DNA of 64,000 nucleotides, taken from the NCBI RefSeq assembly GCF_038049935.1, contig NZ_CP145886.1:3294501-3358500 (forward strand), in the 5' to 3' direction. The notes below the pieces were generated by a model. That model saw only the letters and a list, made by a program, of their open reading frames with translations, was not told the origin of the DNA and did no database searches. The position numbers and the translations under genes were made by a program. Source of the DNA: Rossellomorea sp. y25 (GTDB taxonomy: Bacteria > Bacillota > Bacilli > Bacillales > Bacillaceae_B). Positions 1 through 9,300 of this stretch are shown here, piece after piece (within the stretch, counting starts at the first letter, position 1; every line of letters starts with the position of its first letter).

Positions 1-74
1 TGCAAAATGAATCCACGTTTCAAACCTATTAAAAATCCTATCACCAGGATGATTAACAAAGCTAAGTCCAGCAT
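1..74 (-). CDS. CvpA family membrane protein (5' end only)
   Basis: Only the first 24 codons are inside the window; the gene runs off the left edge. The N-terminus reads MLDLALLIILVIGFLIGLKR, a hydrophobic helix followed by a basic turn, as in the CvpA/colicin V production family. In B. subtilis the gene after zapA is the CvpA-family gene yshB, which agrees. It starts 7 bases after the zapA stop, so the two are probably co-transcribed. Function in Bacillus is unknown. Identification rests on a short fragment plus synteny. Confidence 0.7.
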   Translation of the reverse strand, partial: MLDLALLIILVIGFLIGLKRGFIL

Positions 75-81
75 CTTATTT

Positions 82-342
82 TCAATCCTTTAATCGTTTA
101 ATTTCTCGTTCCAGCTCCTCGAACTTTTCTTGAAGTTTGAGATAATCATTCACGGCATTCACCGCTGTCAGAACGGCAAGCCTGCCTGTGTCGAGAGAGG
201 GATTCATGGAGTTGATTTCTCTCATTTTGTCATCCACTTTCGAACAAACAAAACGGATCTGACTTGTTGATTCAGTCCCAACAATCGTATATTGTTGACC
301 ATATATGTCTACAGTGGTGCGATTTCTTTGTTCATCAGACAA
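82..342 (-). CDS. zapA: Cell division protein ZapA
   Basis: An 86-residue cytoplasmic protein that binds FtsZ and promotes bundling of protofilaments in the division ring. The N-terminal half carries the conserved [15 protein letters not shown] segment of ZapA, and the C-terminal 35 residues ([17 protein letters not shown]) form a charged coiled coil used for dimerisation. The length matches B. subtilis ZapA (85 aa). The start is a TTG codon; the first in-frame residues [12 protein letters not shown] align with known ZapA starts, and a G-rich stretch lies about 10 bases upstream. It is followed by a CvpA-family gene and is divergent from rnhC. Confidence 0.93.
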   Translation of the reverse strand: MSDEQRNRTTVDIYGQQYTIVGTESTSQIRFVCSKVDDKMREINSMNPSLDTGRLAVLTAVNAVNDYLKLQEKFEELEREIKRLKD

Positions 343-413
343 CCTGAAAGCCCCCCATTCATAAGAATCCTAAACATAATCATACCACGAAATCTTTTGA
401 TTTTGGAAGGAAT

Positions 414-442
414 TTGTCATATAAGCTCACATTTTTTATAAT
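414..442 (+). promoter_or_regulatory. Sigma-A promoter of rnhC
   Basis: The -35 box is TTGTCA (414-419), followed by 17 bp and a perfect TATAAT -10 box (437-442). Transcription would begin about 25 bases before the TTG start of rnhC. Confidence 0.75.
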
Positions 443-474
443 ACTCAAGAATTTTGTCATAAGGAGAGAGAAAC

Positions 475-1398
475 TTGGCTAATACCGTCATTCAAGCTAA
501 CAAAGAAATGATAGAGAAAATGAAACAGCATTACGGAAACGTATTAACGGACAAACTGCCCCCGGGTGCCGTTTTTGTAGCAAAGCCTTCCGGCTGTACG
601 ATCACGGCATATAAATCGGGGAAAGTGTTGTTTCAGGGATCTAATGGAGAAGGAGAATCAAGTCAGTGGGGCAGCAGTGAACCGCCAAAGGTGAAGTCAC
701 CTTCCAAGGGAACGACGACACTGCCTGAAAACTTTGCCCAATGGTCTGTCATCGGATCCGACGAAGTGGGTACAGGCGACTTTTTCGGACCGATCACTGT
801 GGTGAGTGCTTACGTGAAGAGGGACCATATTCCACTCATGAAGGAGCTCGGAGTTAAGGATTCCAAAAATTTATCCGACCCTCAAATCATCAAAATTGCA
901 AGGGATTTAATTTCAGCAATTCCGTATTCATTGCTCATTCTGCACAACCCTAAATACAATGCCATGCAAGAAAAAGGAATGACGCAGGGGAAGATGAAGG
1001 CCCTCTTGCACAATCAGGCGATCCTGAATCTGTTAGAAAAAATGGACCCGGAACTACCTGAAGGAATATTGATTGATCAGTTTGTTGAAAAGAATACATA
1101 CTACAAACATGTTTCTGCACAAAAGAAAATCCAAAGAGATCGCGTGTACTTCAGTACAAAAGGTGAAAGCATCCATCTAGCTGTAGCCGCAGCATCGATC
1201 ATTGCCCGTTATGCCTTCTTAAAGGAAATGGACAAATTGAGTGAAAAAGCCGGTGTCGAAATACCTAAAGGTGCCGGTAAGCATGTAGACGTTGCAGCTG
1301 CGAAAATCATCAAACGTAAAGGGATTGAAGAATTAAAGTCTATGACGAAATGGCATTTTGCCAATAGTGAGAAGGCGATCAGGTTAGCCAGGAAATAA
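475..1398 (+). CDS. rnhC: Ribonuclease HIII
   Basis: A 307-residue endonuclease that cuts the RNA strand of RNA-DNA hybrids and removes primers and R-loops. Residues 1-85 are the TBP-like substrate-binding domain typical of HIII. The catalytic domain starts at the motif GSDEVGTGDFFGP, with acidic residues D96, E97 and D102, and contains the ASIIARYAFL segment common to HII/HIII enzymes. Translation starts at TTG, preceded by AAGGAGAGAG; the downstream MANTVIQ sequence agrees with family starts. It stands alone on the plus strand between zapA and pheT, with a terminator directly after the stop codon. Confidence 0.95.
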   Translation: MANTVIQANKEMIEKMKQHYGNVLTDKLPPGAVFVAKPSGCTITAYKSGKVLFQGSNGEGESSQWGSSEPPKVKSPSKGTTTLPENFAQWSVIGSDEVGTGDFFGPITVVSAYVKRDHIPLMKELGVKDSKNLSDPQIIKIARDLISAIPYSLLILHNPKYNAMQEKGMTQGKMKALLHNQAILNLLEKMDPELPEGILIDQFVEKNTYYKHVSAQKKIQRDRVYFSTKGESIHLAVAAASIIARYAFLKEMDKLSEKAGVEIPKGAGKHVDVAAAKIIKRKGIEELKSMTKWHFANSEKAIRLARK

Positions 1399-1401
1399 AT
1401 A

Positions 1402-1433
1402 AAATCCCCATCGGTTATTCCGGTGGGGATTTC
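1402..1433 (+). terminator. Terminator of rnhC
   Basis: An inverted repeat with arms AAATCCCCAT and GTGGGGATTT is followed by TCTATTT, three bases after the rnhC stop codon. Confidence 0.8.
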
Positions 1434-1481
1434 TATTTGGATGGTCGTGTTATCTTGGATTCAGCCGTTGAATTATGAACG

Positions 1482-1668
1482 ATATTTACCTGTTGAAATT
1501 CCCGGAATATTCTCCTGTTAAAATCTCTTGGATATTCGCCTGTTAAATTCACTTCAATATTCACCTGTTTAAATTCCCTGGATATTCGCCTGTTAAATTC
1601 ACTTCAATATTCACCTGATTAAATTCCCTGGATATTCTCCTGTCAAAATTCCTTGATTTTTTAACAGG
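1482..1668. repeat. Tandem array, seven units at exact 25-bp period
   Basis: The word CCTGTTAAA (with variants CCTGTTGAA, CCTGTTTAA, CCTGATTAA and CCTGTCAAA), preceded by ATATTC, begins at 1489, 1514, 1539, 1564, 1589, 1614 and 1639, exactly 25 bp apart each time. An inverted copy, AACAGG, lies at 1663-1668, about one period after the last unit. The array fills the gap between the convergent genes rnhC and pheT. It has no open reading frame and no CRISPR-type spacers. Function unknown. Confidence 0.9.
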
Positions 1669-1693
1669 CAAAACCCTCTCCAAACAGCAAAAA

Positions 1694-1717
1694 GGTGCCA
1701 GACCATTGTCTGACACC
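1694..1717 (-). terminator. Terminator-like hairpin after pheT
   Basis: Read on the minus strand, GGTGTCAGAC and GTCTGGCACC pair across a four-base loop and are followed by TTTTTGCTG. It is 19 bases downstream of the pheT stop and probably ends the pheST transcript. Similar GGTGCCAGAC hairpins are common in Bacillaceae, so it may also be a dispersed repeat. Confidence 0.65.
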
Positions 1718-1735
1718 CTTACACTTTAAGCCGTA

Positions 1736-4150
1736 TTATCCTCTCAACTCGGCTCCTGCTTTTGCTTTCACTGTTTCCAGTACTTTATCATGTACTTTGA
1801 CTACTTCCTCATCCGTCAATGTCTTCTCCGGATCGAAATACTTCAAGGAGAACGCTAAGGATTTCTTGCCTGCTTCCATATGCTCCCCTTCATAAAGATC
1901 GAAGACTGAAACTTCTTTCAGAAGCTTGCCTCCAGCGTCTTTAATGATGGTTTCCAGCTCCCCGGCTTTCACATTTGTATCCACTACAAGGGCGATGTCT
2001 CTCGTGATCGATGGATGACGCGGGATTGGCGTGTAGCTTAATGCCGGCTTTTCGTAATGGAAGATTGGTGATGCCTTCAGTTCGAACACATAGGTTTCGT
2101 TCAGGTCCAAGTCTTTTTCCGCTTCCGGATGAATCGCTCCTACAAATCCGATGACTTCATTGTCCAATAGGATTTCAGCCGTTCTTCCAGGGTGCATGCC
2201 TTCTATCGCTGCCTGGCGGTAAGTAATTGCGTCAGAAACGCCGATTTCTTCGAACAGTCCTTCAAGGATACCTTTCGCTACGTAGAAGTCAGCAGGCTTT
2301 TTCTCTCCCTGCCAAGGATGCAAATGCCAAAGGCCTGTCATAGCCCCTGCAATATGCTCTTCTTCCTTAGGAAGCTCTTCTCCTGGTTCCTGTAAGAAAA
2401 CGGATCCCACTTCATAAAAGGCAAGTGAGTCATTTTGTCGTGCTTTGTTGTACGAAAGCACTTCAAGAAGCTGTGGAATGATGCTTAATCGTAGATTGCT
2501 CCGCTCTTCACTCATTGGCATCAATAAGCGTACAGGCTCTCTTACGTCCAGTGCATATTGTGTTGCTTTCTTATCATTAGTTAAAGAATACGTAATCCCC
2601 TGCAGGAGGCCTGCTCCCTCTAAATAACGGCGAACCGTACGGCGTTTCAACTGATGATTTGAAAGTCCGCCAGGTGTTGATTCTCCCTTAGGCAATGTCA
2701 GCGGAAGGTTGTCATAACCGAAAAGACGTGCCACTTCTTCAAGTAAATCTTCAGGGATGGTAATATCCCCCCGTCTTGTAGGAGCCGTTACAACAAACGT
2801 TTCTCCATTGACTTCTACATCAAATTGAAGTCGACGGAAGATATCTTCGACTGTGTCAGCCGAGATGGACGTTCCCAGTGAAGAATTGATTTTTTCTAAC
2901 GTAATCTCTACTTTAATAGGCTCAACTTCAAGTTCGTTAAATAATACCGTTCCTTCAAGCACTTTCCCCTGTGCATATTCGACCATCAGTTGGGCAGCTC
3001 TCTCCCCTGCTTTCAGGACACGATCAGGATCGACTCCCTTTTCATATCGTGTGCTCGCTTCACTGCGCAGTCCGTGATCTTTGGAGGCTCCCCTGACAAT
3101 CGCCCCGGTGAAATAAGCCGCCTCAAGAAGGACAGTCGTTGTATCGTTTTGGACCTCAGAATTCGCTCCACCCATCACTCCTGCAAGAGCGACCGGCTCC
3201 GTACCATTCGTAATGACAAGCTGGCTGCTTGATAAGGTTCTTTCTGCATCATCCAGTGTGACGAATCTCTCCCCATCAGTCGCACGGCGGACAAGGATCT
3301 CCTTCGAGCCCAGGCGGTCGTAATCAAATGCGTGAAGAGGCTGACCATATTCCAATAGTACATAGTTCGTAATATCGACTACGTTATTATGTGGTCGGAT
3401 CCCGGCTGAGATCAACGCATTTTGCATCCATAATGGAGATGGACCGATTTTCACATCTTTGATGATTTTGGCACCGTATAGAGGGTTATCTTCTTTCGCC
3501 TCTACTTTTACCGATACATAATCCGATGCCTTTTCGTTTCCTTCGGTTAGCCCCGTTTCAGGAAGCTTTACGTCACGATCCAAAATGGCTGCTACTTCAT
3601 ACGCCACTCCCAGCATGCTTAAGCAATCCGAACGATTAGGTGTTAAGCCCAATTCCAAAATCGCATCATCAAGATTCAATATTTCAACTGCATCTCTTCC
3701 TACTTCAGCATCATCTGAGAACACATAAATTCCCTCTGCATGTTCTTTCGGTACAAGCTTTCCTTCTACGCCAAGCTCTTGCATGGAACAAATCATCCCG
3801 TGAGATACTTCACCTCGAAGCTTCGCTTTCTTGATCTTGAAGTTACCCGGCAGGACCGCTCCAACCTTTGCGACAGCCACTTTTTGACCCTTCGCCACAT
3901 TCGGTGCTCCGCAAATGATTTGGACAGGTTCTTCTTCCCCTACATCCACTAAGCATTTATTTAATTTATCCGCATCAGGATGTGGCTCACATTGTAATAC
4001 ATGGCCGACGACCACATTTTTGATTTCTTCCCCGATCCGTTCAACACCTTCAACTTCAATCCCGCTTCTTGTAATCTTCTCTGCTAACTCTTCAGGTGAT
4101 ACACCCGTTAAGTCTACATAATTTTCTAACCATTTATATGAAACAAACAT
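1736..4150 (-). CDS. pheT: Phenylalanyl-tRNA synthetase beta subunit
   Basis: An 804-residue beta subunit of the alpha2-beta2 enzyme that charges tRNA-Phe. Residues 40-150 form the EMAP/tRNA-binding OB domain ([20 protein letters not shown]). The centre carries the B3/B4 editing domain (around [14 protein letters not shown]) and the B5 domain. The C-terminal 95 residues ([19 protein letters not shown]) are the ferredoxin-fold anticodon-binding domain. Length matches the Bacillus family. It lies 27 bases behind pheS in the same operon, under the upstream T-box. An RBS (GGAGGTACTAACAC) precedes the ATG. Confidence 0.97.
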   Translation of the reverse strand: MFVSYKWLENYVDLTGVSPEELAEKITRSGIEVEGVERIGEEIKNVVVGHVLQCEPHPDADKLNKCLVDVGEEEPVQIICGAPNVAKGQKVAVAKVGAVLPGNFKIKKAKLRGEVSHGMICSMQELGVEGKLVPKEHAEGIYVFSDDAEVGRDAVEILNLDDAILELGLTPNRSDCLSMLGVAYEVAAILDRDVKLPETGLTEGNEKASDYVSVKVEAKEDNPLYGAKIIKDVKIGPSPLWMQNALISAGIRPHNNVVDITNYVLLEYGQPLHAFDYDRLGSKEILVRRATDGERFVTLDDAERTLSSSQLVITNGTEPVALAGVMGGANSEVQNDTTTVLLEAAYFTGAIVRGASKDHGLRSEASTRYEKGVDPDRVLKAGERAAQLMVEYAQGKVLEGTVLFNELEVEPIKVEITLEKINSSLGTSISADTVEDIFRRLQFDVEVNGETFVVTAPTRRGDITIPEDLLEEVARLFGYDNLPLTLPKGESTPGGLSNHQLKRRTVRRYLEGAGLLQGITYSLTNDKKATQYALDVREPVRLLMPMSEERSNLRLSIIPQLLEVLSYNKARQNDSLAFYEVGSVFLQEPGEELPKEEEHIAGAMTGLWHLHPWQGEKKPADFYVAKGILEGLFEEIGVSDAITYRQAAIEGMHPGRTAEILLDNEVIGFVGAIHPEAEKDLDLNETYVFELKASPIFHYEKPALSYTPIPRHPSITRDIALVVDTNVKAGELETIIKDAGGKLLKEVSVFDLYEGEHMEAGKKSLAFSLKYFDPEKTLTDEEVVKVHDKVLETVKAKAGAELRG

Positions 4151-4177
4151 GTGTTAGTACCTCCTACCGATTTTCTT

Positions 4178-5215
4178 TTACTCTTCTGTTCCGAACTGAG
4201 TGACAAAGCGCGTGTCGTTTGTGTAGAAATGACGGATATCATCGATTCCGTATTTCAGCATGGCAATACGTTCAGGTCCCATTCCGAATGCGAATCCTGT
4301 ATATTTCTTTGAATCAAACCCTGCCATTTCGAGTACGTTCGGGTGAACCATTCCTGCTCCAAGAATTTCGATCCATCCAGTTCCTTTACATACACGACAG
4401 CCTTTTCCACCACAGATTTTACATGAGATATCCATTTCGACTGAAGGCTCTGTAAACGGGAAGAAGCTTGGGCGCAAGCGGATTTCCCGGTCTTCGCCGA
4501 ACATTTTCTTCGCAAACACATTTAGCGTTCCTTTCAAGTCACTCATGCGGATGTCTTCATCGATGACGAGTCCCTCGATTTGAGTGAATTGATGTGAGTG
4601 TGTTGCGTCATCTGTATCACGACGATACACTTTCCCTGGACAAATAATTTTAATTGGTCCTTTGCCTTTGGCCAGTTCCATCGTTCTTGCTTGCACCGGA
4701 GAAGTGTGAGTACGCAGAAGGGTTTCTTCCGTAATATAGAAGGAATCCTGCATGTCCCGGGCCGGGTGTCCCTTAGGAAGGTTCAGTGCTTCAAAATTAT
4801 AATAATCCTTTTCCACTTCCGGTCCTTCAGCAACGGTATAGCCCATTCCGATAAATAAATCTTCAATTTCTTCCACAATCATCGTGAGCGGATGATGATT
4901 TCCCTTTTTAACAGGGCGCCCCGGTAATGTAACATCGATCGTTTCAGATTGAAGCTTCTTTTCAACCGCTTCTTTTTCAAGAATGGCCTGCTTCGCTTCA
5001 AGTGTTTCTGTAATGGCTCCACGAACTTCATTCGCAAGGGCCCCCATTTTTGGACGTTCTTCCGCTGAAAGTTTTCCCATTCCTTTTAAGGCTTCAGTTA
5101 CGGGTCCTTTTTTACCCAGATAAGCTACACGGATATTGTTCAGTTCTTTTAAGTCCTGTGCTTCGTTCACTTTTTCGATTGCTTCTTGTTGAAGGGATCG
5201 TAATTTGTCCTCCAT
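4178..5215 (-). CDS. pheS: Phenylalanyl-tRNA synthetase alpha subunit
   Basis: A 345-residue class II aminoacyl-tRNA synthetase subunit that holds the active site for phenylalanyl-adenylate formation. An N-terminal coiled coil (residues 1-90) that binds tRNA is followed by the catalytic core with motif 2 ([20 protein letters not shown]), the [12 protein letters not shown] substrate segment and motif 3 ([14 protein letters not shown]). A CxxC cluster ([12 protein letters not shown]) lies in the insertion typical of Bacillus PheS. It is the first gene of pheST, behind a T-box leader and an AAGGAGG ribosome site. Confidence 0.97.
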   Translation of the reverse strand: MEDKLRSLQQEAIEKVNEAQDLKELNNIRVAYLGKKGPVTEALKGMGKLSAEERPKMGALANEVRGAITETLEAKQAILEKEAVEKKLQSETIDVTLPGRPVKKGNHHPLTMIVEEIEDLFIGMGYTVAEGPEVEKDYYNFEALNLPKGHPARDMQDSFYITEETLLRTHTSPVQARTMELAKGKGPIKIICPGKVYRRDTDDATHSHQFTQIEGLVIDEDIRMSDLKGTLNVFAKKMFGEDREIRLRPSFFPFTEPSVEMDISCKICGGKGCRVCKGTGWIEILGAGMVHPNVLEMAGFDSKKYTGFAFGMGPERIAMLKYGIDDIRHFYTNDTRFVTQFGTEE

Positions 5216-5280
5216 ATATACTTCCTCCTTTAATGTATATCGTCCGAATGATCCTACTGGATTGGTTTAAAAACAAATAA

Positions 5281-5575
5281 AAAAACCCCATCCCAAAAAG
5301 GGACGAGGTTTATATCGCGGTACCACCCTTATAAGTATATCCCATGGTTATTTTGCTTTCGCAAAAAGCCTTATAGGCAGACATACTCACTTCATTCGGA
5401 TAACGGCTTTGCCGGAGCATCTTTACATTCATCAAATGAATGGTCCCGATGCCAACTCGAGAGGTGAAATCTTCACATCATGCTTTCTTAAGAATGCTTA
5501 CAGTCCAGGGCATCCTCTCCCTTGAAGAAGGTCATGTGCTACTTTCCTCTTTCAACGTTTTTTAAGTTATATGTG
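5281..5575 (-). promoter_or_regulatory. T-box riboswitch (tRNA-Phe) with terminator, pheST leader
   Basis: On the minus strand the leader contains the T-box core AAGGGTGGTACCGCG (near 5315-5330), followed by a terminator hairpin (CCTCGTCCCTTTTTGGGATGGGG plus T-run in shortened form at 5281-5307). A TTC triplet at 5466-5468 in the context GAAGATTTCACC sits where the specifier codon is expected and matches phenylalanine. Uncharged tRNA-Phe would stabilise the antiterminator and allow pheST transcription. Confidence 0.93.
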
Positions 5576-5579
5576 CATT

Positions 5580-5608
5580 ATTATAGTGAATTTCCAGGCA
5601 AATTTCAA
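5580..5608 (-). promoter_or_regulatory. Sigma-A promoter of the pheST T-box operon
   Basis: TTGAAA (-35, 5603-5608), a 17-bp spacer and a perfect TATAAT (-10, 5580-5585) lie directly upstream of the T-box leader, just after the end of the TrmH-type methyltransferase gene. Confidence 0.8.
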
Positions 5609-5623
5609 ACCTTTTCAAGAAAT

Positions 5624-6385
5624 TCACTGCCCATTTTTAAAATAGTATAATAAAACACCCGCAGCGATCGCTACATTTAATGATTCACACTTTCCGTAGA
5701 TAGGAATGTAAAGGTTTTGATCGGTCTCCCTTAAGAGCTCCTTCGACATGCCATTTCCTTCATTTCCTACGATGAGGGCATAAGAAGATTGTGGCTTTAT
5801 CTTGGTATACTCCACACCATTTTCAAGAGCCGTCCCATAAACGGGAATGCCGCGCTCTTTCAGTGCTGAAATGGTTTCAGGCAGTTCTTTTCTGACGATA
5901 GGAATATGAAAGTGACTTCCTTGTGCAGAGCGTAATACCTTAGGATTATAAGGATCAACTGTCCCCTTTCCCAACACGATCATATCAATGCCAGCTGCAT
6001 CAGCTGTTCGAATGATCGTCCCGATATTCCCCGGATCTTGAAGTCCGTCTAAGAGCATGAGGGCTTGTGCTTTCTCAATGTCATGCTCATCTTCTTTTTG
6101 CTTACATACGGCGAAAACTCCTTGTGGTGTCTCGGTATCGGTCAAAGCTTTACCGACCTCTTCTGATACCATCGTCATGGTAACTGAGTCTACTGTCCAT
6201 TTCTGCGGCAGATCAATTCCTTCCACAAGGATGAGTTCAAGAACAGTATCTTCTTGCTTTAATGCTTCTTCCACCAGGTGAAAGCCTTCAACTATGTATG
6301 TGCGAGTAAGGTCTCGTTCTTTTTTGGTTAATAATTTCTTCCACTGCTTCACAACAGGATTTTTCGAGGATTGAATATACTTCAA
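5624..6385 (-). CDS. ysgA: TrmH/SpoU family RNA methyltransferase
   Basis: A 253-residue SAM-dependent 2'-O-methyltransferase of the SPOUT superfamily acting on rRNA or tRNA; the exact target is unknown. An N-terminal substrate-binding domain (IQSSKNPVVKQWKKLLTKKE) precedes the knotted catalytic domain with motif 1 (DPGNIGTIIRTADAAG), motif 2 (LIVGNEGNGMS) and motif 3 (LNVAIAAGVLLYYF). I place the start at the TTG at 6383-6385, nine bases after AAAGGAG; the ORF is open for ten more codons upstream without a ribosome site. Synteny with B. subtilis ysgA (between sspI and pheS) supports the name. Confidence 0.9.
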   Translation of the reverse strand: MKYIQSSKNPVVKQWKKLLTKKERDLTRTYIVEGFHLVEEALKQEDTVLELILVEGIDLPQKWTVDSVTMTMVSEEVGKALTDTETPQGVFAVCKQKEDEHDIEKAQALMLLDGLQDPGNIGTIIRTADAAGIDMIVLGKGTVDPYNPKVLRSAQGSHFHIPIVRKELPETISALKERGIPVYGTALENGVEYTKIKPQSSYALIVGNEGNGMSKELLRETDQNLYIPIYGKCESLNVAIAAGVLLYYFKNGQ

Positions 6386-6419
6386 TCGTATCCGCTCCTT
6401 TAGGTTACTATTCAAGGTC

Positions 6420-6448
6420 TCATTATACCTTAACTTTCCTACATAATA
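6420..6448 (+). promoter_or_regulatory. Possible sigma-G promoter of sspI
   Basis: CATAATA at 6442-6448 fits the sigma-G -10 consensus CATWMTA; a weaker TCATTA lies 16 bp upstream. Minor spore proteins of this class are made in the forespore, which fits. The -35 match is poor, so this is tentative. Confidence 0.4.
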
Positions 6449-6508
6449 AATTCAATTTGAGACAAGATAACAATGAATTCCTCAACAATCAAAAAGGAGA
6501 AATGTGTG

Positions 6509-6730
6509 ATGAATCTTAACTTACGAAAAGCAATCATACACAACGTATCTGGCAACAACCAGGACGAACTGAGAGACACCATCGTCGATGCAATCCAAGG
6601 CGGAGAAGAAAAAACCCTCCCTGGACTGGGTGTACTCCTTGAAGTCTTCTGGCAAAACGCAGATCCCCAGGAACAAAAAATGGTCCTCGAAACATTAGAG
6701 GAATCATTGCAACAGCAACAAACACAGTAA
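6509..6730 (+). CDS. sspI: Small acid-soluble spore protein I
   Basis: A 73-residue minor spore protein of the SspI family, made in the forespore. The sequence [17 protein letters not shown] followed by [18 protein letters not shown] and EQKMVLETL is diagnostic. The true start is the ATG at 6509, behind AAAAAGGAGA; an upstream in-frame ATG at 6473 lacks a ribosome site. It is a single-gene unit divergent from the TrmH-type methyltransferase and ended by a strong terminator. Its DNA or core-wall role is not established. Confidence 0.95.
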   Translation: MNLNLRKAIIHNVSGNNQDELRDTIVDAIQGGEEKTLPGLGVLLEVFWQNADPQEQKMVLETLEESLQQQQTQ

Positions 6731-6731
6731 G

Positions 6732-6771
6732 AACAAGGGCGACCCTTTCTAGGGGTTGCCCTTGTTTTTTC
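6732..6771 (+). terminator. Terminator of sspI
   Basis: GAACAAGGGCGACCC pairs with GGGGTTGCCCTTGTT and is followed by TTTTT, immediately after the sspI stop codon. Confidence 0.88.
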
Positions 6772-6867
6772 CTTCCCCATTATAAATTTTTCTCCAGTTT
6801 TGTTTTAGTATTACTCTTTCAGTGGTAATGAAAACATACAAAGGTAAACGGAAGGGGAAACGAATGT

Positions 6868-7410
6868 ATGAACCAAAAGAAAAGCGCATTATTGATCATC
6901 GATATGATTAATACTTTTGATTTCCATGGTGGAGAGAAGTTATACGAAAACACTCTGGAGATTGTAGATAATATCCGCGGACTCAAGAGGAAAGCGAAGG
7001 ATTCGGGCATTCCGGTCATTTATGTGAATGATAACTACGGTCTATGGCAGGACAATATGAATGACATCATCGAGCACTGCAAAATGAAAAAAGGAGAAAC
7101 CGTTATCGACAGACTTCACCCTGATACAGATGACTATTTTATCATCAAACCGAAGCATTCGTGTTTTTTTGGGACGCAACTTGATATCCTGCTTCACCAG
7201 CTGGATGTAGAACATCTGATTTTAACAGGAATTGCAGGGGATATCTGTGTGCTTTATACCGCCAATGATGCCTATATGAGGGAGTATGAAATATCGATAC
7301 CGAAGGATTGCATGGCCTCAGAAACAGACGAGGACAATGAGAGTGCCATTCGCATTATCAAAAAGACAATCGATGCTGACATGACCTTATCGGAGCAAAT
7401 GACTTTTTAA
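6868..7410 (+). CDS. Isochorismatase-like cysteine hydrolase
   Basis: A 180-residue cytosolic hydrolase of the isochorismatase/nicotinamidase superfamily. The catalytic triad is visible as D12 (LLIIDMINTF), K94 (FIIKPKHSCF) and C127 (GIAGDICVLYTA), the last in the nucleophile loop. The fold and length fit, but the substrate is not predictable from these motifs; nicotinamidase-specific metal ligands are not obvious. A GGAAGGGGAAACG ribosome site precedes the ATG. It stands alone on the plus strand and ends at a terminator shared in position with the convergent ysdC gene. Confidence 0.85.
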   Translation: MNQKKSALLIIDMINTFDFHGGEKLYENTLEIVDNIRGLKRKAKDSGIPVIYVNDNYGLWQDNMNDIIEHCKMKKGETVIDRLHPDTDDYFIIKPKHSCFFGTQLDILLHQLDVEHLILTGIAGDICVLYTANDAYMREYEISIPKDCMASETDEDNESAIRIIKKTIDADMTLSEQMTF

Positions 7411-7433
7411 TGGCAGATCTACTTTTTTCATAA

Positions 7434-7464
7434 ACAAGAGACCCTAATCGAATAGGGTCTCTTC
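7434..7464. terminator. Bidirectional terminator between cysteine hydrolase and ysdC
   Basis: AAGAGACCCTA and TAGGGTCTCTT form an 11-bp perfect stem between the two convergent genes, flanked by short A and T stretches. Confidence 0.75.
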
Positions 7465-7471
7465 ATTTCAA

Positions 7472-8557
7472 TCAATCAAATGTAATCTTCGCCACTGTAT
7501 CTTTATCTAACTTCTTGATAACTTCTGTAATCAGTTTAACCGCGTTCTCATAATCATCGCGATGCAACATTGCTGCATGGGAATGAATATAGCGGGTCGC
7601 AATGGTAATCGATAAAGCAGGAACTCCGTTTGCCGTTAAATGAATCGCACCTGAATCTGTACCACCACCAGCAATGGCATCAAATTGATAAGGAATGTTA
7701 TGCTCATCCGCTGTATTTGTTACAAAGTCACGAAGTCCTTTGTGTGAAACCATGGATGCATCATAAAGGATGATTTGAGGGCCTTCACCCATTTTACTCG
7801 ATGCTTCTTTATCAGAAACACCAGGTGTATCTCCTGCAATTCCAACATCTACACCAAATGCAATGTCAGGCTGGATCTTAGATGCTGACGTTCTCGCTCC
7901 ACGCAGGCCGACTTCTTCCTGCACTGTTCCTACACCATATACCACGTTTGGATGCTCTTGACCTTTCAGGTTTTTCAGTACATCAATGGCAATCGCGCAT
8001 CCTATGCGGTTATCCCAGGCTTTCGCAAGAAGCATTTTTTCATTGTTCATCACCGTAAATTCGAAATGAGGGACAACCATATCCCCTGGCTTCACTCCCC
8101 ACTCCTGTACCTCTTCACGGCTTGAAGCACCGATATCAATAAACATATCTTTAATATCAACAGGCTTTTTACGAGCTTCCGGAGGCAGGATATGTGGTGG
8201 TTTCGAGCCAATTATACCCGTTACTTCTCCTTTACCCGTCACAATCGTCACACGCTGGGCAAGCATGACTTGTGACCACCAGCCGCCTACTGTTTGAAAA
8301 CGCAGGAACCCTTTGCTGTCGATTTGAGTGATCATGAATCCAACTTCATCAAGATGACCGGCCACCATGATTTTAGGTCCGTTCTCATCTCCGACTTTTT
8401 TAGCAATCAAGCTTCCAAGGTTATCTGTTGTCATTTCATCTGCAAATGGCTCTATGTATCGCTTCATTACGTTTCGTACTTCTCTTTCATTTCCCGGCAC
8501 ACCTTTTGCATCAGTTAAATCCTTGAGCATTGTCAATGTTTCATCTAATTTCGCCAC
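7472..8557 (-). CDS. ysdC: M42 family metallopeptidase (glutamyl aminopeptidase-like)
   Basis: A 361-residue cytosolic aminopeptidase of the M42 family, forming dodecameric tetrahedral assemblies in characterised members. Two-metal ligands are visible: H in [11 protein letters not shown] in [10 protein letters not shown], the EE pair in [13 protein letters not shown] in GVDVGIAG and H in YIHSHAAML. Length is typical. It is a single gene, with RBS GGGGTCGAAAC before the ATG, convergent with the cysteine hydrolase. B. subtilis ysdC has the same neighbours (sspI on one side, ysdB on the other). The natural peptide substrate is unknown. Confidence 0.93.
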   Translation of the reverse strand: MAKLDETLTMLKDLTDAKGVPGNEREVRNVMKRYIEPFADEMTTDNLGSLIAKKVGDENGPKIMVAGHLDEVGFMITQIDSKGFLRFQTVGGWWSQVMLAQRVTIVTGKGEVTGIIGSKPPHILPPEARKKPVDIKDMFIDIGASSREEVQEWGVKPGDMVVPHFEFTVMNNEKMLLAKAWDNRIGCAIAIDVLKNLKGQEHPNVVYGVGTVQEEVGLRGARTSASKIQPDIAFGVDVGIAGDTPGVSDKEASSKMGEGPQIILYDASMVSHKGLRDFVTNTADEHNIPYQFDAIAGGGTDSGAIHLTANGVPALSITIATRYIHSHAAMLHRDDYENAVKLITEVIKKLDKDTVAKITFD

Positions 8558-8662
8558 TGTTTCGACCCCCTAAATGTTTATACACTCTCATTATACTAAA
8601 ACCTGTCCGATTCATCAAAATTTCCTGAATCTTCTTTACTATCCAGCAGCAGATGTCACGGA

Positions 8663-9151
8663 TCAATATCCTTCTTTTTGACGATTATAATTCACTTCAT
8701 TCTTCTTTACATAAGCATCAAATACCTCTTCATGAGAGAACCCTAACAGCTCACCCAAATACACATAATGCCTGAACAATTGTTGAAAATGCCCAACGGA
8801 ACGCTCTTCAGCAAAATGATTGGCCGCTTTGAATACTTCCAGGAATTGTTTCGTGACATCTTCATTTCCGTAATTGGTTTCCCCTAAATCAAATTGCTGG
8901 ATGCCGATTTCAAGTCCCAGTGATAGGATGAAATGGATTCCATCTACAAATTCTTCAAGGATCACTTCCTTTGATGAAGATGATTTCTTACTCCAAAACT
9001 TAAAGCTTCTTGTTTCATTTGCCAGTTCCCCAACTTCTACAAGCAGGGCAAGGATTTTCTTTTCAATTAAATCTGCGTTTTGCAATCCGTGTTCTTCTTC
9101 AATATGCTGATCCAGCTTCTCCTGCATATCCAATAACTTTTCAATATTCAT
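8663..9151 (-). CDS. All-alpha dUTP diphosphatase (dUTPase_2 family)
   Basis: A 162-residue NTP pyrophosphatase of the MazG-related all-alpha class, expected to hydrolyse dUTP to dUMP and keep uracil out of DNA. The metal-binding helix pair is visible as LLVEVGELANETRSFKFWS and LEEFVDGIHFILSLGLEIG. The start is placed at the ATG at 9151, eight bases after GAGGGGAG; the ORF extends six codons further up without support. It is divergent from ysdB. B. subtilis carries trimeric dUTPases instead, so this is a lineage-specific choice of enzyme. Confidence 0.85.
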   Translation of the reverse strand: MNIEKLLDMQEKLDQHIEEEHGLQNADLIEKKILALLVEVGELANETRSFKFWSKKSSSSKEVILEEFVDGIHFILSLGLEIGIQQFDLGETNYGNEDVTKQFLEVFKAANHFAEERSVGHFQQLFRHYVYLGELLGFSHEEVFDAYVKKNEVNYNRQKEGY

Positions 9152-9235
9152 GACGTTTTCTCCCCTCATGATGCCTATTATATTTCTGATGTTCTCTCTT
9201 AGTATGACAAATTTTCAAATAAATTTTAAATAAAA

Positions 9236-9261
9236 TGAAACCTTTTTCTGTTTTTATCGTA
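9236..9261 (+). promoter_or_regulatory. Sigma-W promoter of ysdB
   Basis: TGAAAC (9236-9241), 16 bp, CGTA (9258-9261): an exact match to the sigma-W consensus. ysdB is a known member of the sigma-W regulon in B. subtilis, so the site and the gene agree. Confidence 0.9.
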
Positions 9262-9300
9262 AATATTAGGAGAAGACTTATGCCTAGGGAGGTAATGGTA

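Noticed and set aside
6473..6508. Longer start for sspI
   Set aside because: The upstream ATG has no ribosome site, and the extra residues do not match the SspI family; AAAAAGGAGA is placed for the ATG at 6509.
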